Below are positions 16,166 through 22,923 of a stretch of 33,923 nucleotides of DNA, piece after piece. Below the pieces are notes generated by a model. The model did not search any database. It worked only from the letters and a program-made list of their open reading frames with translations, and was not told where the DNA came from. The number at the start of each line of letters is the position of its first letter. Position 1 is the stretch's first letter. Both the position numbers and the translations under genes were made by a program. Source of the stretch: Streptomyces cellulosae (lineage in GTDB: Bacteria; Actinomycetota; Actinomycetes; Streptomycetales; Streptomycetaceae); contig BNBH01000049.1 of the NCBI GenBank assembly GCA_014655195.1, positions 1 to 33,923 of the forward strand, given 5' to 3'.

Positions 16166-16969
16166 TCAGCGGCGGGTCCGGGCGCCGCCGGCCGGGGTGT
16201 AGGGACGGGCGGTGGTGCGTGGCCGGGTGCTTCCGGCGGTGTTGCGAGCCCAGGTAGCGGCGCGGGCAGCGGTGATCCGGGCCTGTTGCCACGCGCTGAG
16301 CTGAGAGGGCTTGACGGAGACCGACCAGGTACGGATCTGGGCGCTGTGGGGGACGCGTCCGCGTGGGCGCATCACGGGGTCCGGGCCGGCGAGTTCGGCT
16401 GAGAAGGCTTGGACCAGGTGCATCGGTGTGTTCGGCGTGAAGTTGGCAGTCCAGCCGTTGCCCTGTTTGTCCTGCGCTCCGGTCCACCACATCGCCGAGT
16501 CGTTGACGCCCTGGTGGTACTGCATCCATGCGGTGCCGTCGGGGCTGGTCGCCGTATAGTCCTGGCCCTCGAAGCGCGTGTGCCAGTTCTGCTCCTGCAG
16601 AGGTGCCCAGGCGTTGGGGGCGTGTGCGGAGCGGGGACGAGTGAGGGCGTCGGTCAGACCGGCGACGATCTCCACCGGAGTCTGCCGGCCCAAGTGCGCA
16701 GACCACTCGGCGTTCGCCCCGTTTGCCCGGCCGTGAATGGTCCATCCACCGGGCAGGACGTAGGGGTCGTAGGCGACACGGACGGCGCGGTCCGGGCTCT
16801 CTATGAGCAGCGGGCCCCCCGTTTTGGACTTGTCTCGCCAGCCCGAGGCGCGCAAAAACTCCGAGACGTGCCGGACATCGCCCCCGCCGGCCAGGGCACG
16901 GGGCTGGACGAGGTAGTGCTGCTCGGCCTGCTCGCCCGGCCCCCAACCCTGCCACTGCTTCTTCTTCAC
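16166..16969 (-). CDS. DUF317 protein
   Basis: A 267-residue protein with two DUF317 units: PRALAGGGDVRHVSEFLRAS...GWTIHGRANG and NWHTRFEGQDYTATSPDG...WWTGAQDKQG, each followed by a helix of the type PVEIVAGLTDAL or PMHLVQAFSAEL. GTG at 16969 overlaps the previous stop as GTGA and is followed by three Lys codons. The frame from 17125 lies inside the previous gene and is not family-like. Function unknown. It closely parallels the other DUF317 genes here, consistent with tandem duplication. Confidence 0.75.
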   Translation of the reverse strand: MKKKQWQGWGPGEQAEQHYLVQPRALAGGGDVRHVSEFLRASGWRDKSKTGGPLLIESPDRAVRVAYDPYVLPGGWTIHGRANGANAEWSAHLGRQTPVEIVAGLTDALTRPRSAHAPNAWAPLQEQNWHTRFEGQDYTATSPDGTAWMQYHQGVNDSAMWWTGAQDKQGNGWTANFTPNTPMHLVQAFSAELAGPDPVMRPRGRVPHSAQIRTWSVSVKPSQLSAWQQARITAARAATWARNTAGSTRPRTTARPYTPAGGARTRR

Positions 16970-17352
16970 CGGCGCCGCCGCACGACGAGCGGTGCGGGCG
17001 CCGGGGGCTTCGCCGCCGCAGTGGTGGCGGGCTGGGTGCCGACGCGTTGAAGGGTGCCTTGGTGTTCGTCCAGGTCGAGGGTGATGTCGTGTAGTTCGTT
17101 CGCGGCGCGGCCCAGAGCGAGCCACACCTCCGCAGGGAGAGTGCCTTGCTCGGCCTGGTCCTTGGCGAAGTGGCTGCCGGTGGCGACGAGGCGGGTGACG
17201 CCGCCGAGGACTCCGGCGTCCGGGTCGAGAATGCGGGCGATGACCTGCGCGGCCTGGGGCGGGGGAAGCTGAGAGAGGTGGTCGGCGAGCTGGCCGAGCT
17301 GGCGGGTGATCTCGTCGGCCAGCCTCACCAGGTAGGGGGCGGGGTGGGACAT
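16966..17352 (-). CDS. small helical protein, unknown function
   Basis: A 128-residue protein starting at ATG 17352 with GGAGGAG six bases upstream. It has helical segments (LADEITRQLGQLADHLSQL, EVWLALGRAANELHDITLDL) and an Ala/Pro/Arg-rich C-terminal tail. Not recognised. It is coupled to the following DUF317 gene by a GTGA overlap. Confidence 0.7.
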   Translation of the reverse strand: MSHPAPYLVRLADEITRQLGQLADHLSQLPPPQAAQVIARILDPDAGVLGGVTRLVATGSHFAKDQAEQGTLPAEVWLALGRAANELHDITLDLDEHQGTLQRVGTQPATTAAAKPPAPAPLVVRRRR

Positions 17353-17374
17353 GCTCCTCCAGGGCGGTGGACGG

Positions 17375-17560
17375 TCAGTGGTGGTGGCGCTGCCCGACGC
17401 GCTGCGTCTCGGTGAGGACGGCCTCCGGGCGGGCGCCGGCCAGCGGGGCGGCGTGGTCGGGGCCGGTGGGAATGCAGGCGCGCAGATAGCGGCGGAACAG
17501 GGCGGTCGCGAGGCGCGGCTTGCGGCGGTGGCTGATCGGCGGGAGGGTGCGGGCTGCTAC
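17375..17560 (-). CDS. small basic protein with no standard start codon
   Basis: A frame of about 61 codons between two well-supported genes, rich in Arg (AARTLPPISHRRKPRLATA, then LFRRYLRACIPTGPDHAA) and ending RHHH. CTGGAG lies six bases before GTA at 17558-17560, exactly where a start is expected, but GTA is not an accepted initiation codon and no ATG, GTG or TTG is in frame. Either a start codon has mutated or the frame is not translated. The composition would suit a nucleic-acid-binding protein. Confidence 0.4.
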   Translation of the reverse strand, partial: VAARTLPPISHRRKPRLATALFRRYLRACIPTGPDHAAPLAGARPEAVLTETQRVGQRHHH

Positions 17561-17590
17561 GGGTTTCTCCAGGAGTCGGGGCGGGGCGGT

Positions 17591-17621
17591 GGGCGGCCCC
17601 GACGTGGTGCCGGGGCCGCCC
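17591..17621. terminator. 11-bp stem hairpin inside the operon
   Basis: Perfect 11-bp arms GGGCGGCCCCG (17591-17601) and its complement (17611-17621) with a 9-nt loop. It begins 8 nt after the TAA of the upstream minus-strand gene. On the plus strand it is followed by TTTT a few bases later, on the minus strand by C-rich DNA. It may terminate or attenuate transcription, or stabilise the upstream message. Confidence 0.55.
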
Positions 17622-17628
17622 GGGTGTT

Positions 17629-18036
17629 TTACGGGGTGCGGCGGGCCGGTGCGGAGCGCGAGGGGGAACTGGCGGGCACCGGATGCTGCGGGGCGGAGCG
17701 GGCTGCGCGCGCCCAGAGGCGGTGCACAGCCTGCTGGTAGAGGGCCTCGTCGAAGACCTCGGGGTCGCAGTTGACCGTGTATCCGGCCAGCAGCAGGGCG
17801 GGGATGGCGCGATTCGCCAGGCGTTTCTGTTCCTCGGTGCCAAGGTGGTCGGGCACGGTGTGCCAGATGTAGAGCGGCTCGCCCGTGGGGTATGCGTGGC
17901 GTTCGAGGCCGAGCTGTTCCAGCAGGTCGTGGAGCCCAGCGGGGGCGTCGGCGGGAGTGTCGGCGTGAATGGTGGTCGTCAGGGCCTTGATGTAGATCTC
18001 GACGTCCGTGCCGTACTCGTCGGCCAGGTTGGCCAT
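17629..18036 (-). CDS. paralogous operon protein, GY-x-V-x-CD domain
   Basis: A 135-residue protein starting at ATG 18036, with GGAG nine bases upstream. It carries a segment of the type (W/Y)H-x-x-P-x-x-L...E-x-x-RLA...L-x-x-AGYTVNCD (about 57-95) that is shared with the genes at 19302, 27499 and, less clearly, 25922. The C-terminus is a basic, Pro-rich tail. Function unknown. It is followed at once by the 17591 hairpin. Confidence 0.7.
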   Translation of the reverse strand: MANLADEYGTDVEIYIKALTTTIHADTPADAPAGLHDLLEQLGLERHAYPTGEPLYIWHTVPDHLGTEEQKRLANRAIPALLLAGYTVNCDPEVFDEALYQQAVHRLWARAARSAPQHPVPASSPSRSAPARRTP

Positions 18037-18053
18037 ACGCTTCTTCTCCGGGG

Positions 18054-18521
18054 TCAGCGGCGGCGGGATACCGGGGACTGCGCGCGACCCGGTGCCGGTG
18101 CGGTGGCCGGTGGCTGCGTCAGGCGAGCGGCGTGGTTGCGGGCGTGCAGGATGACGCTGGCGGCTTCGCGCAGGGAATGGGCGGTGCTACCGAGCCGTGC
18201 GATGGGCTCGGGTTCCTCGCCGGGCGCGGCGCCGTGGAGATCACTGGAGGTGATCCAGGCGCGGACGATCACTTCTCTGGTCAGGGCGAGCAGGGAGTGT
18301 GAGGCGGTGGTCGCCTTCAGGCGCTGCTGCTCGATGGGCAGGCCGTGTGGAAGACTGTGGTAGTCCCCGCGGGGCCCGGGAGCGGTGAGGAAGCCGCCGG
18401 TCCGCTGGAGGATGTCCGCTGCCTGCTCGGTGCCCCCGATGGCCACGATCAGGCCGGTGCGGGAGTCCTTGGCGATGGTGACGTACTCCAGAACCCAGAA
18501 GTCGGGCTCCGTCTTGTTCAT
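18054..18521 (-). CDS. operon protein, unknown function
   Basis: A 155-residue protein. Its first half includes an ADILQRTGGF segment followed by DYHSLPHGLP, resembling the recurrent element seen in several neighbours (a helix ending in GF, then Y-H-x-LP). A helical second half (TASHSLLALTREVIVRAW) is followed by a Pro/Ala tail ending SRRR. The ATG at 18521 overlaps the previous stop as ATGA. Confidence 0.7.
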   Translation of the reverse strand: MNKTEPDFWVLEYVTIAKDSRTGLIVAIGGTEQAADILQRTGGFLTAPGPRGDYHSLPHGLPIEQQRLKATTASHSLLALTREVIVRAWITSSDLHGAAPGEEPEPIARLGSTAHSLREAASVILHARNHAARLTQPPATAPAPGRAQSPVSRRR

Positions 18522-19276
18522 CGCGTCCTGGTGGCGGGTGTGCGGGCGCCGGTGGGGGCCGGCGGCATGGATGCCGGGGCTGCGGTGGGTGCCGTCCGGG
18601 ATGCGGGGTGCTGGAGGGCGGTGCCGATACCGAGCGCGTCGAGCTGCGGGCCGATCTCGCGCAGCGCACGAGCCTGGGCCTGGGTGTCGTTGCCCTCCAG
18701 GCGGTAGATGCCGCTGTGCGGGTCCTGGACGAAGCCGTGGGCGGCGAGGATCGTGCGGGCCCGGTCGTCGGCGGGGGCGGTGGCGACGCTGCCGTCCGGC
18801 TGCCAGGTCAGGATGACCCGGTCCGGCTGGGAGGGCTGGATGCCGTCCAGGGCGTTGTGCCGGACCTGGGCGAGCGCACGGTCGTAGCGGACGAGCAGAT
18901 CATTTGCGACCTGCTCGGCGCCGAGGAACGGGTCGTCGGTCAGGACGATGCCGTTGGGCTCGGGGACGGCATGGTACGCCTCATCGGGCAGGGCGTGCGG
19001 GGCGACGGCGGCGAGGAGGAAGCCGTCGCGTTCGTCGTGCCGGTCGATCAGGACGAGCTGGGCGCCGTCAGGGCGGCTGAGGACGGCTGCCTGCTGCAGG
19101 GGGTGTTCGGCCAGGGAGGCGGCGACCAGGTCCAGGTCCCAGATGCGGTCGGTGAGTTCGGCGAGGTCGTCCTTGTCGTCAGCTGTCAGGTGGGTGCTGG
19201 TCCAGGTGTCAGGGAGTTCGCTGGCGAGGACGTCGGCGTAGGAGGCGAGGCGCTCGGAGGCGCTGTGGTCGTGCAT
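18518..19276 (-). CDS. operon protein, paralogue of the 31598 gene
   Basis: A 252-residue protein from ATG 19276, with AAGGA five bases upstream. It aligns by eye along most of its length with the gene at 31598-32371: both have a helical N-terminus with D-(T/L)-WTS, a central EPNGI(V/A) segment, a YDRALAQV or YERALQQV helix, an ILTW or VLTLAL strand and an AHGF...DPHSGIYRLEG type segment near the C-terminus. No known function. The longer frame upstream to 19357 lies beyond the ribosome site and was not used. Confidence 0.75.
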   Translation of the reverse strand: MHDHSASERLASYADVLASELPDTWTSTHLTADDKDDLAELTDRIWDLDLVAASLAEHPLQQAAVLSRPDGAQLVLIDRHDERDGFLLAAVAPHALPDEAYHAVPEPNGIVLTDDPFLGAEQVANDLLVRYDRALAQVRHNALDGIQPSQPDRVILTWQPDGSVATAPADDRARTILAAHGFVQDPHSGIYRLEGNDTQAQARALREIGPQLDALGIGTALQHPASRTAPTAAPASMPPAPTGARTPATRTR

Positions 19277-19301
19277 GGTGTCCTTGGGCGGTTGCAGGGG
19301 C

Positions 19302-20006
19302 TCAGCGGCGCAGGCGGGTGGCACCGACGGGTGGCGGTGCCGGGACCGGCAGTGCACGCGGCGAGGGCGGGCAGGCGCACACCGCGGAGCGTTCGGGCTC
19401 GTGGTCGGGGACGTGTTCGGCGCAGGCGCGGCGGCCGGGGTGAGGGGCGTGCCGGTCGGCCAGCCGTTCGCGGGTGTGCGCGAGGTCGGAGTGGATGACG
19501 CGGACGTATGCGTCGGCGAGGTAGCGCAGGCGCCGGGCGGTGTGCGGATCGCTCGCGTCGCCGAGGCCGTCGAAGAACTCCGCTAGAGCGCGAAGGGTTT
19601 CCTCGAACCCGGCGAGGATGCCGTCGTGGGGCGCGGTGAGTTCGGTGAGGATGTCGGCTGCCTCGGCGGTGTCGGTGGCCTCGCGGAGGCGTTCGGCGAG
19701 GTGGGAGACCGAGGCGCCGAGCGTGGGATAGCGCGCGGGGCGGGCTTCGGTGTCGAAGCGCTCATCGCAGTCGACGTGGTACCCGACGGCCCGCAGGCGC
19801 CCTACGGCCTCGGTGGCGAGACGGGACTCGTCCGCCTCGGTCAGGCCGGCGGGGGCGCGGTGGTAGGTCTCGTGGAGGCGGACGACAGCGACGAATCCGG
19901 CGCGTTGGAGAATGCTGTGTGCCTCAAGGTCTCCGCCGCGGGCGAGGAGTTCGCCGGAGTGCGGGCCACGGCGGATGTCCAGGAAGTGGTCGGTGGTTCG
20001 GGGCAA
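19302..20006 (-). CDS. operon protein, paralogous GY-x-VD domain
   Basis: A 234-residue protein. TTG at 20006 was chosen because AGGAG lies 10 nt upstream and overlaps the TAG of the preceding gene; the frame further upstream overlaps that gene. It contains HSILQRAGF, then RLHETYHRAPAGL and ESRLATEAVGRLRAVGYHVDCD (about 30-85), the best example of the recurrent domain of this operon. A helical region (ADILTELTAPHDGILAGF, RRLRYLADAYVRVIHSDL) and a Cys- and Pro-rich tail follow. Unknown function. Confidence 0.7.
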   Translation of the reverse strand: MPRTTDHFLDIRRGPHSGELLARGGDLEAHSILQRAGFVAVVRLHETYHRAPAGLTEADESRLATEAVGRLRAVGYHVDCDERFDTEARPARYPTLGASVSHLAERLREATDTAEAADILTELTAPHDGILAGFEETLRALAEFFDGLGDASDPHTARRLRYLADAYVRVIHSDLAHTRERLADRHAPHPGRRACAEHVPDHEPERSAVCACPPSPRALPVPAPPPVGATRLRR

Positions 20007-20019
20007 GGAGACGTTTCTC

Positions 20020-20868
20020 CTACGGAGATCTGTGGGCGGCGCGCTGGGTTGCGGCAGGTGCGGCGGCGGCCCGCGGCTGGACAAGGTGGGCCGCAGCGGC
20101 GTCCAGGTCCTGCTGAATCGCATGGAGGCGGCGGGCGATCAGCTCCAGACGGTGCGCCGTGTCCGTGCCGGCAGCTCCCGGCTGGCGGGCGATCCGGTAA
20201 GCGGTGTGCTCGACCAGTCCGCGGACCGTGGCCAGCGGGCCAGCCTGCTCGTCGGCGAGCTGCGTGAGGACGCCGGCGAGCTGCGACGATGCGGTCGGGA
20301 CCGTACGGGCAACGGACCACTGCGTGGTGCCGGTGCGGACGGGGATCAGGTTCAGGTCCTGCTCGATGCGGCGCGCTTCACCGGCAAGGCGTTGCCGGAT
20401 GTCGGCGGGCGGGGTGCGCCAGGTGCCGTCGAGGTGGATCAGGTTGGCGAGCAGATCAAGACGTCCGGGCTGGCCTTGGACAGCGATCCACCGCCAACCG
20501 TGCTCCGCGGCGCCGGGTACCTCGATACCAGCGGCCCGTGCGAACCGGTGGGCAGTTTCGGACCACTCGGGACCTGTCAGCTCCCGGTCGTCCGGGTGGA
20601 GCCGGACGTCGAGATGGAGGATCGCATGCCGGTCGTCGTCCGGGCTGGCAGCGAACGGATGCTCCAGGTAGGGATCTTCGAGGTGCTCGGCCCACTCAAC
20701 GGACGTCCAGGTCTTCTGCTCGTCGTCCGGGGTGTAGTAGTCCAGGCCCGGTCAGTGGGTGACCACGGTGTACTCCGTCAGGCCCTCGTTCGGGGAAAGG
20801 GGCCGCCTGAGCGCCTCGGCCAGCGGTTCGCGCGGCGAGTGGGCCCTCGCGTGCAGGCGGGGGATCAT
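20020..20868 (-). pseudogene. relaxase-like protein interrupted by one in-frame TGA
   Basis: From ATG 20868, which overlaps the upstream stop as ATGA, the frame reads MIPRLHARAHSPREPLAEAL and continues to TVVTH, then TGA at 20752-20754 (codon 39). The same frame then stays open for 243 codons (PGLDYYTPDDEQKTW, EWAEHLEDPYLEHPF, HAILHLDVRLHPDDREL, then GWRWIAVQGQPGRLDL, LANLIHLDGTW) to TAG at 20020. The middle resembles the core of actinobacterial relaxases (a SLSLHPDE-like strand, then a WVAVRHG-like strand and an NLVREDGT-like strand), but the metal-binding H-x-H is absent. TGG to TGA would explain the stop. It could be a pseudogene, a readthrough gene or a sequence error. Confidence 0.6.
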
Positions 20869-21689
20869 GACGGCACCCCGCTCGACGTGCGGGTGGGTGA
20901 CCGGTGCTGATGAAGGCCGCGGGCTGCACAGATCAGGGAGCGCTCGCGGACCAGGTCGGCGTGAACCGATGTGTCTCCCGGCGGAAGACAGTCGATCTCC
21001 CTGTCGATGGCGCCCAGCCCTTCGTCGTACCGGTCCATCCGGCGCAGCGCCCCCGCCACGCGGAAGAGGACGATCGGGCCGGTGCCGGTGCCGGTGCCGG
21101 TGCCGGTGCCGGTGCCGGTACCGGTGGCGAGGGCGAGCCGGGAGCTGAGGGCCAGGAGACGCTCCGCACCCTCGTCCAGGTCCTGGCCGAACCACAGCCC
21201 GTGCAGCAGGACGTGCAGCGTTTTAGGGTGCTCCTCCGCCTCGGTGAGGACCTCGTCCATGACCGTCAGGCCCTCGGGGCGGGACTGGCCAAGCAGCGCG
21301 AAGGCGTACAGAGCGCGGGTGTAGCAGTCCAGCGGCTGACGTGTGGTCTCCGCGAGGTGCTCGACGAGACGTTGGAGGGTGGGACAGCGGAAGTCGAACC
21401 GAAGGGCGCTCAGGTACAGATGCACCAAGGTGCGGGCGGTGATCGGATCACGGTCCGTTGCGAGGACATCCTCCGAGGACAGCAGCCCCAGGACGCTGCG
21501 GCCGGCTGACCGTGCCGCCCAGGCGGCATCCGCGCACACCTCGGCTGAAGTTTTCCAGTCGGCCCGGATGCCGCGGAGATCTTCGGCCAGGCGCAGCGGC
21601 CAGGAAGGATCGACCGGCGTTGCGGTGGCTCGGGCCCTGGCCTTGTGGAGCGAAGCGGCACGGTCGGGGCGGTTCATGGGGGGAGTCAC
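20865..21689 (-). CDS. helical-repeat-like protein with Thr-Gly tract
   Basis: A 274-residue protein. GTG 21689 overlaps the upstream stop as GTGA; ATG 21677 is an alternative start. The bulk is alpha-helical with a tetratricopeptide-like look (TARTLVHLYLSALRF, DCYTRALYAFALLGQ, LHVLLHGLWFG, YDEGLGAIDREIDCLP), though no repeat family can be assigned with confidence. Residues 189-204 are eight Thr-Gly dipeptides encoded by a hexanucleotide repeat. Its stop overlaps the start of the relaxase-like gene, so the two are coupled. Confidence 0.7.
   Translation of the reverse strand: MTPPMNRPDRAASLHKARARATATPVDPSWPLRLAEDLRGIRADWKTSAEVCADAAWAARSAGRSVLGLLSSEDVLATDRDPITARTLVHLYLSALRFDFRCPTLQRLVEHLAETTRQPLDCYTRALYAFALLGQSRPEGLTVMDEVLTEAEEHPKTLHVLLHGLWFGQDLDEGAERLLALSSRLALATGTGTGTGTGTGTGTGPIVLFRVAGALRRMDRYDEGLGAIDREIDCLPPGDTSVHADLVRERSLICAARGLHQHRSPTRTSSGVPS
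21081..21128. repeat. hexanucleotide tandem repeat (GGTGCC)n within a gene
   Basis: Six perfect GGTGCC units (21081-21116) are followed by GGTACC and GGTGGC. The tract encodes an eight-fold Thr-Gly repeat in the minus-strand gene. Because the unit is 6 nt, slippage would change linker length by two residues without breaking the frame. Confidence 0.85.
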
Positions 21690-22123
21690 TGGCCGCCCCT
21701 GGTGTCTGCGGTGTGCACGAGCTGGCCCAGGGCGGTGGTGGTGTACCAGCCGCAGTCGATCAGCTCGTCGTGGCCGGCGAACCGTGCGAGGAGGGTGTCT
21801 TCCATGGCCCGCAGGTAGATCAGGCAGTCCGGGCAGCGGCGCGAGAGGTGCACGAGGTAGCGGGGGTGAGCGGTGACGTAGGACTGGGCACCGCCGGTGG
21901 GATCACGCAGTCGCCATCCGTCCTCGTCGGTGGGGGTGTGCCAGGAGGGGGCGACGATGCGCATGGAGTCTCCCCACAGTTCCCCGCCGGCCACCCCCTT
22001 GAGGACGACGACGGTGTCCCCGGCCTGAAAGTGGGCGTGGGTGATGTCGCGGGCGGGCGTGAGCGGGTCGGGGGTGAGGGCGGTGACGGGGGTGGGTTGA
22101 TGGTCCCAGGACGGAGGGAGCAC
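21686..22123 (-). CDS. operon protein with CxxC motif
   Basis: A 145-residue protein from GTG 22123, with AAGGA six bases upstream. The first half is beta-rich (HFQAGDTVVVLKGVAGGELW, MRIVAPSWHTP). A CPDC motif at about 97-100 may bind zinc, and a helical region with GHDELIDCGWYTTTALGQL follows. It is the first gene after a strong hairpin, so it may depend on its own promoter or on readthrough. No family recognised. Confidence 0.7.
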   Translation of the reverse strand: MLPPSWDHQPTPVTALTPDPLTPARDITHAHFQAGDTVVVLKGVAGGELWGDSMRIVAPSWHTPTDEDGWRLRDPTGGAQSYVTAHPRYLVHLSRRCPDCLIYLRAMEDTLLARFAGHDELIDCGWYTTTALGQLVHTADTRGGQ

Positions 22124-22176
22124 GCGGTTCCTTCCACGCGATGGCTGGCGGGGTGGGAGCATCAATAGTCCGGAGG

Positions 22177-22201
22177 AACGCCGGTTTGGCTAACCGGCGT
22201 T
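22177..22201. terminator. 10-bp perfect hairpin between operon genes
   Basis: Perfect arms AACGCCGGTT (22177-22186) and AACCGGCGTT (22192-22201) with a 5-nt loop lie in the 100-nt gap after the stop of the 22224 gene. The short loop and GC-rich stem fit an intrinsic-type terminator in either direction, though no long T-run follows. It would separate the 22-34 kb genes from those downstream. Confidence 0.6.
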
Positions 22202-22223
22202 TCCCGGCTATGTTGCCCCGCCG

Positions 22224-22778
22224 TCAGCGGAACGGGTTCTCCGTCCCGCGGTCCGCCTCGGTGGCTGCGTCGAGGAGTTCGACCAGGTCAGTGCCTTCGG
22301 AGTCACGCTGGTCGATCCACCACCCTGCACGGCTGATGGAGCGGGCCTTCTCCTCCAGCTCCGCCCAGTCCGCCTCGTCCCAACTGCCCTCGACGACCAG
22401 GGCGGTGTGCGCGGCCGTCATCAGCTGATGGCGGGAGCGCTCACCCCAGTCCAGGGCCTTCTCCGGGCCCTCCAGCTGCGGCATGTCGAACTGCTTGGCC
22501 CAGGTGGCGGCTGCCTCCTGCTCCTCGGCGCGCTTCGCCGCGAGCCACTCTTCCTTGGACTCGGAGTCGGCGTCGCGCGCCGCCTTCCAGCAGTCGGTGC
22601 AGTCCTTCGACGCGAGCCAACGGGCGAAGCCCGCCCGCTTGTCGGCGGGGCGGTTGGACAGGTCATGATCTACCCGGTGGGAGCAGGCGTGCTCCACGGT
22701 CCAGTGCGTACTCACCCCCGGGGAATTCCGTTTGATGGGCATTACGTTCGAGGTCGGGATGCTGGTCTGGGGCTTCAA
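22224..22778 (-). CDS. zinc-ribbon-like element protein
   Basis: A 184-residue protein. TTG at 22778 has AAAGG eight bases upstream; ATG 22742 is an internal alternative. Residues C32 (EHACSHRVDHDL), H34, H38 and the pair C60/C63 (KDCTDCW) look like a metal-binding cluster. The segment RPADKRAGFARWLASKDC resembles a family often seen in actinobacterial conjugative elements. The rest is acidic and helical (EEWLAAKRAEEQEAAATWA). It is the first gene after a 145-nt non-coding gap with a perfect palindrome, so it may head a transcription unit. Confidence 0.7.
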   Translation of the reverse strand: MKPQTSIPTSNVMPIKRNSPGVSTHWTVEHACSHRVDHDLSNRPADKRAGFARWLASKDCTDCWKAARDADSESKEEWLAAKRAEEQEAAATWAKQFDMPQLEGPEKALDWGERSRHQLMTAAHTALVVEGSWDEADWAELEEKARSISRAGWWIDQRDSEGTDLVELLDAATEADRGTENPFR

Positions 22779-22831
22779 ATCGAGTGCCTTTCGTTGACGG
22801 TTGGGGCGGTGGCCTGCGCCGTTGCGGAGGG

Positions 22832-22850
22832 TCGTGCATCAGATGCACGA
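22832..22850. promoter_or_regulatory. 19-nt perfect palindrome, candidate operator
   Basis: TCGTGCATC and its exact complement GATGCACGA surround a single central base in the 145-nt gap between the VWA gene and the 22224 gene. Perfect 9-bp arms without a loop fit a dimeric repressor site better than a terminator. The gap is the largest within the main operon. No matching regulator gene is evident in the window. Confidence 0.5.
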
Positions 22851-22923
22851 TTCACGCGGCGGACGGAAGTGGTCTGGAGTGCTTGGCGGTGGTCTCGGGG
22901 ACGATTCAGCCTTCTGCGTCGTC

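Noticed and set aside
19912..20910. A 332-codon plus-strand frame opposite a region with no long minus frame
   Set aside because: The minus strand there holds a protein-like frame broken by one TGA, with operon-consistent start and end. The plus translation has shadow-like composition.
21081..21128. GGTGCC repeats considered as replication iterons
   Set aside because: They are coding, in frame, only 6 nt long and not next to a Rep gene or an AT-rich region.
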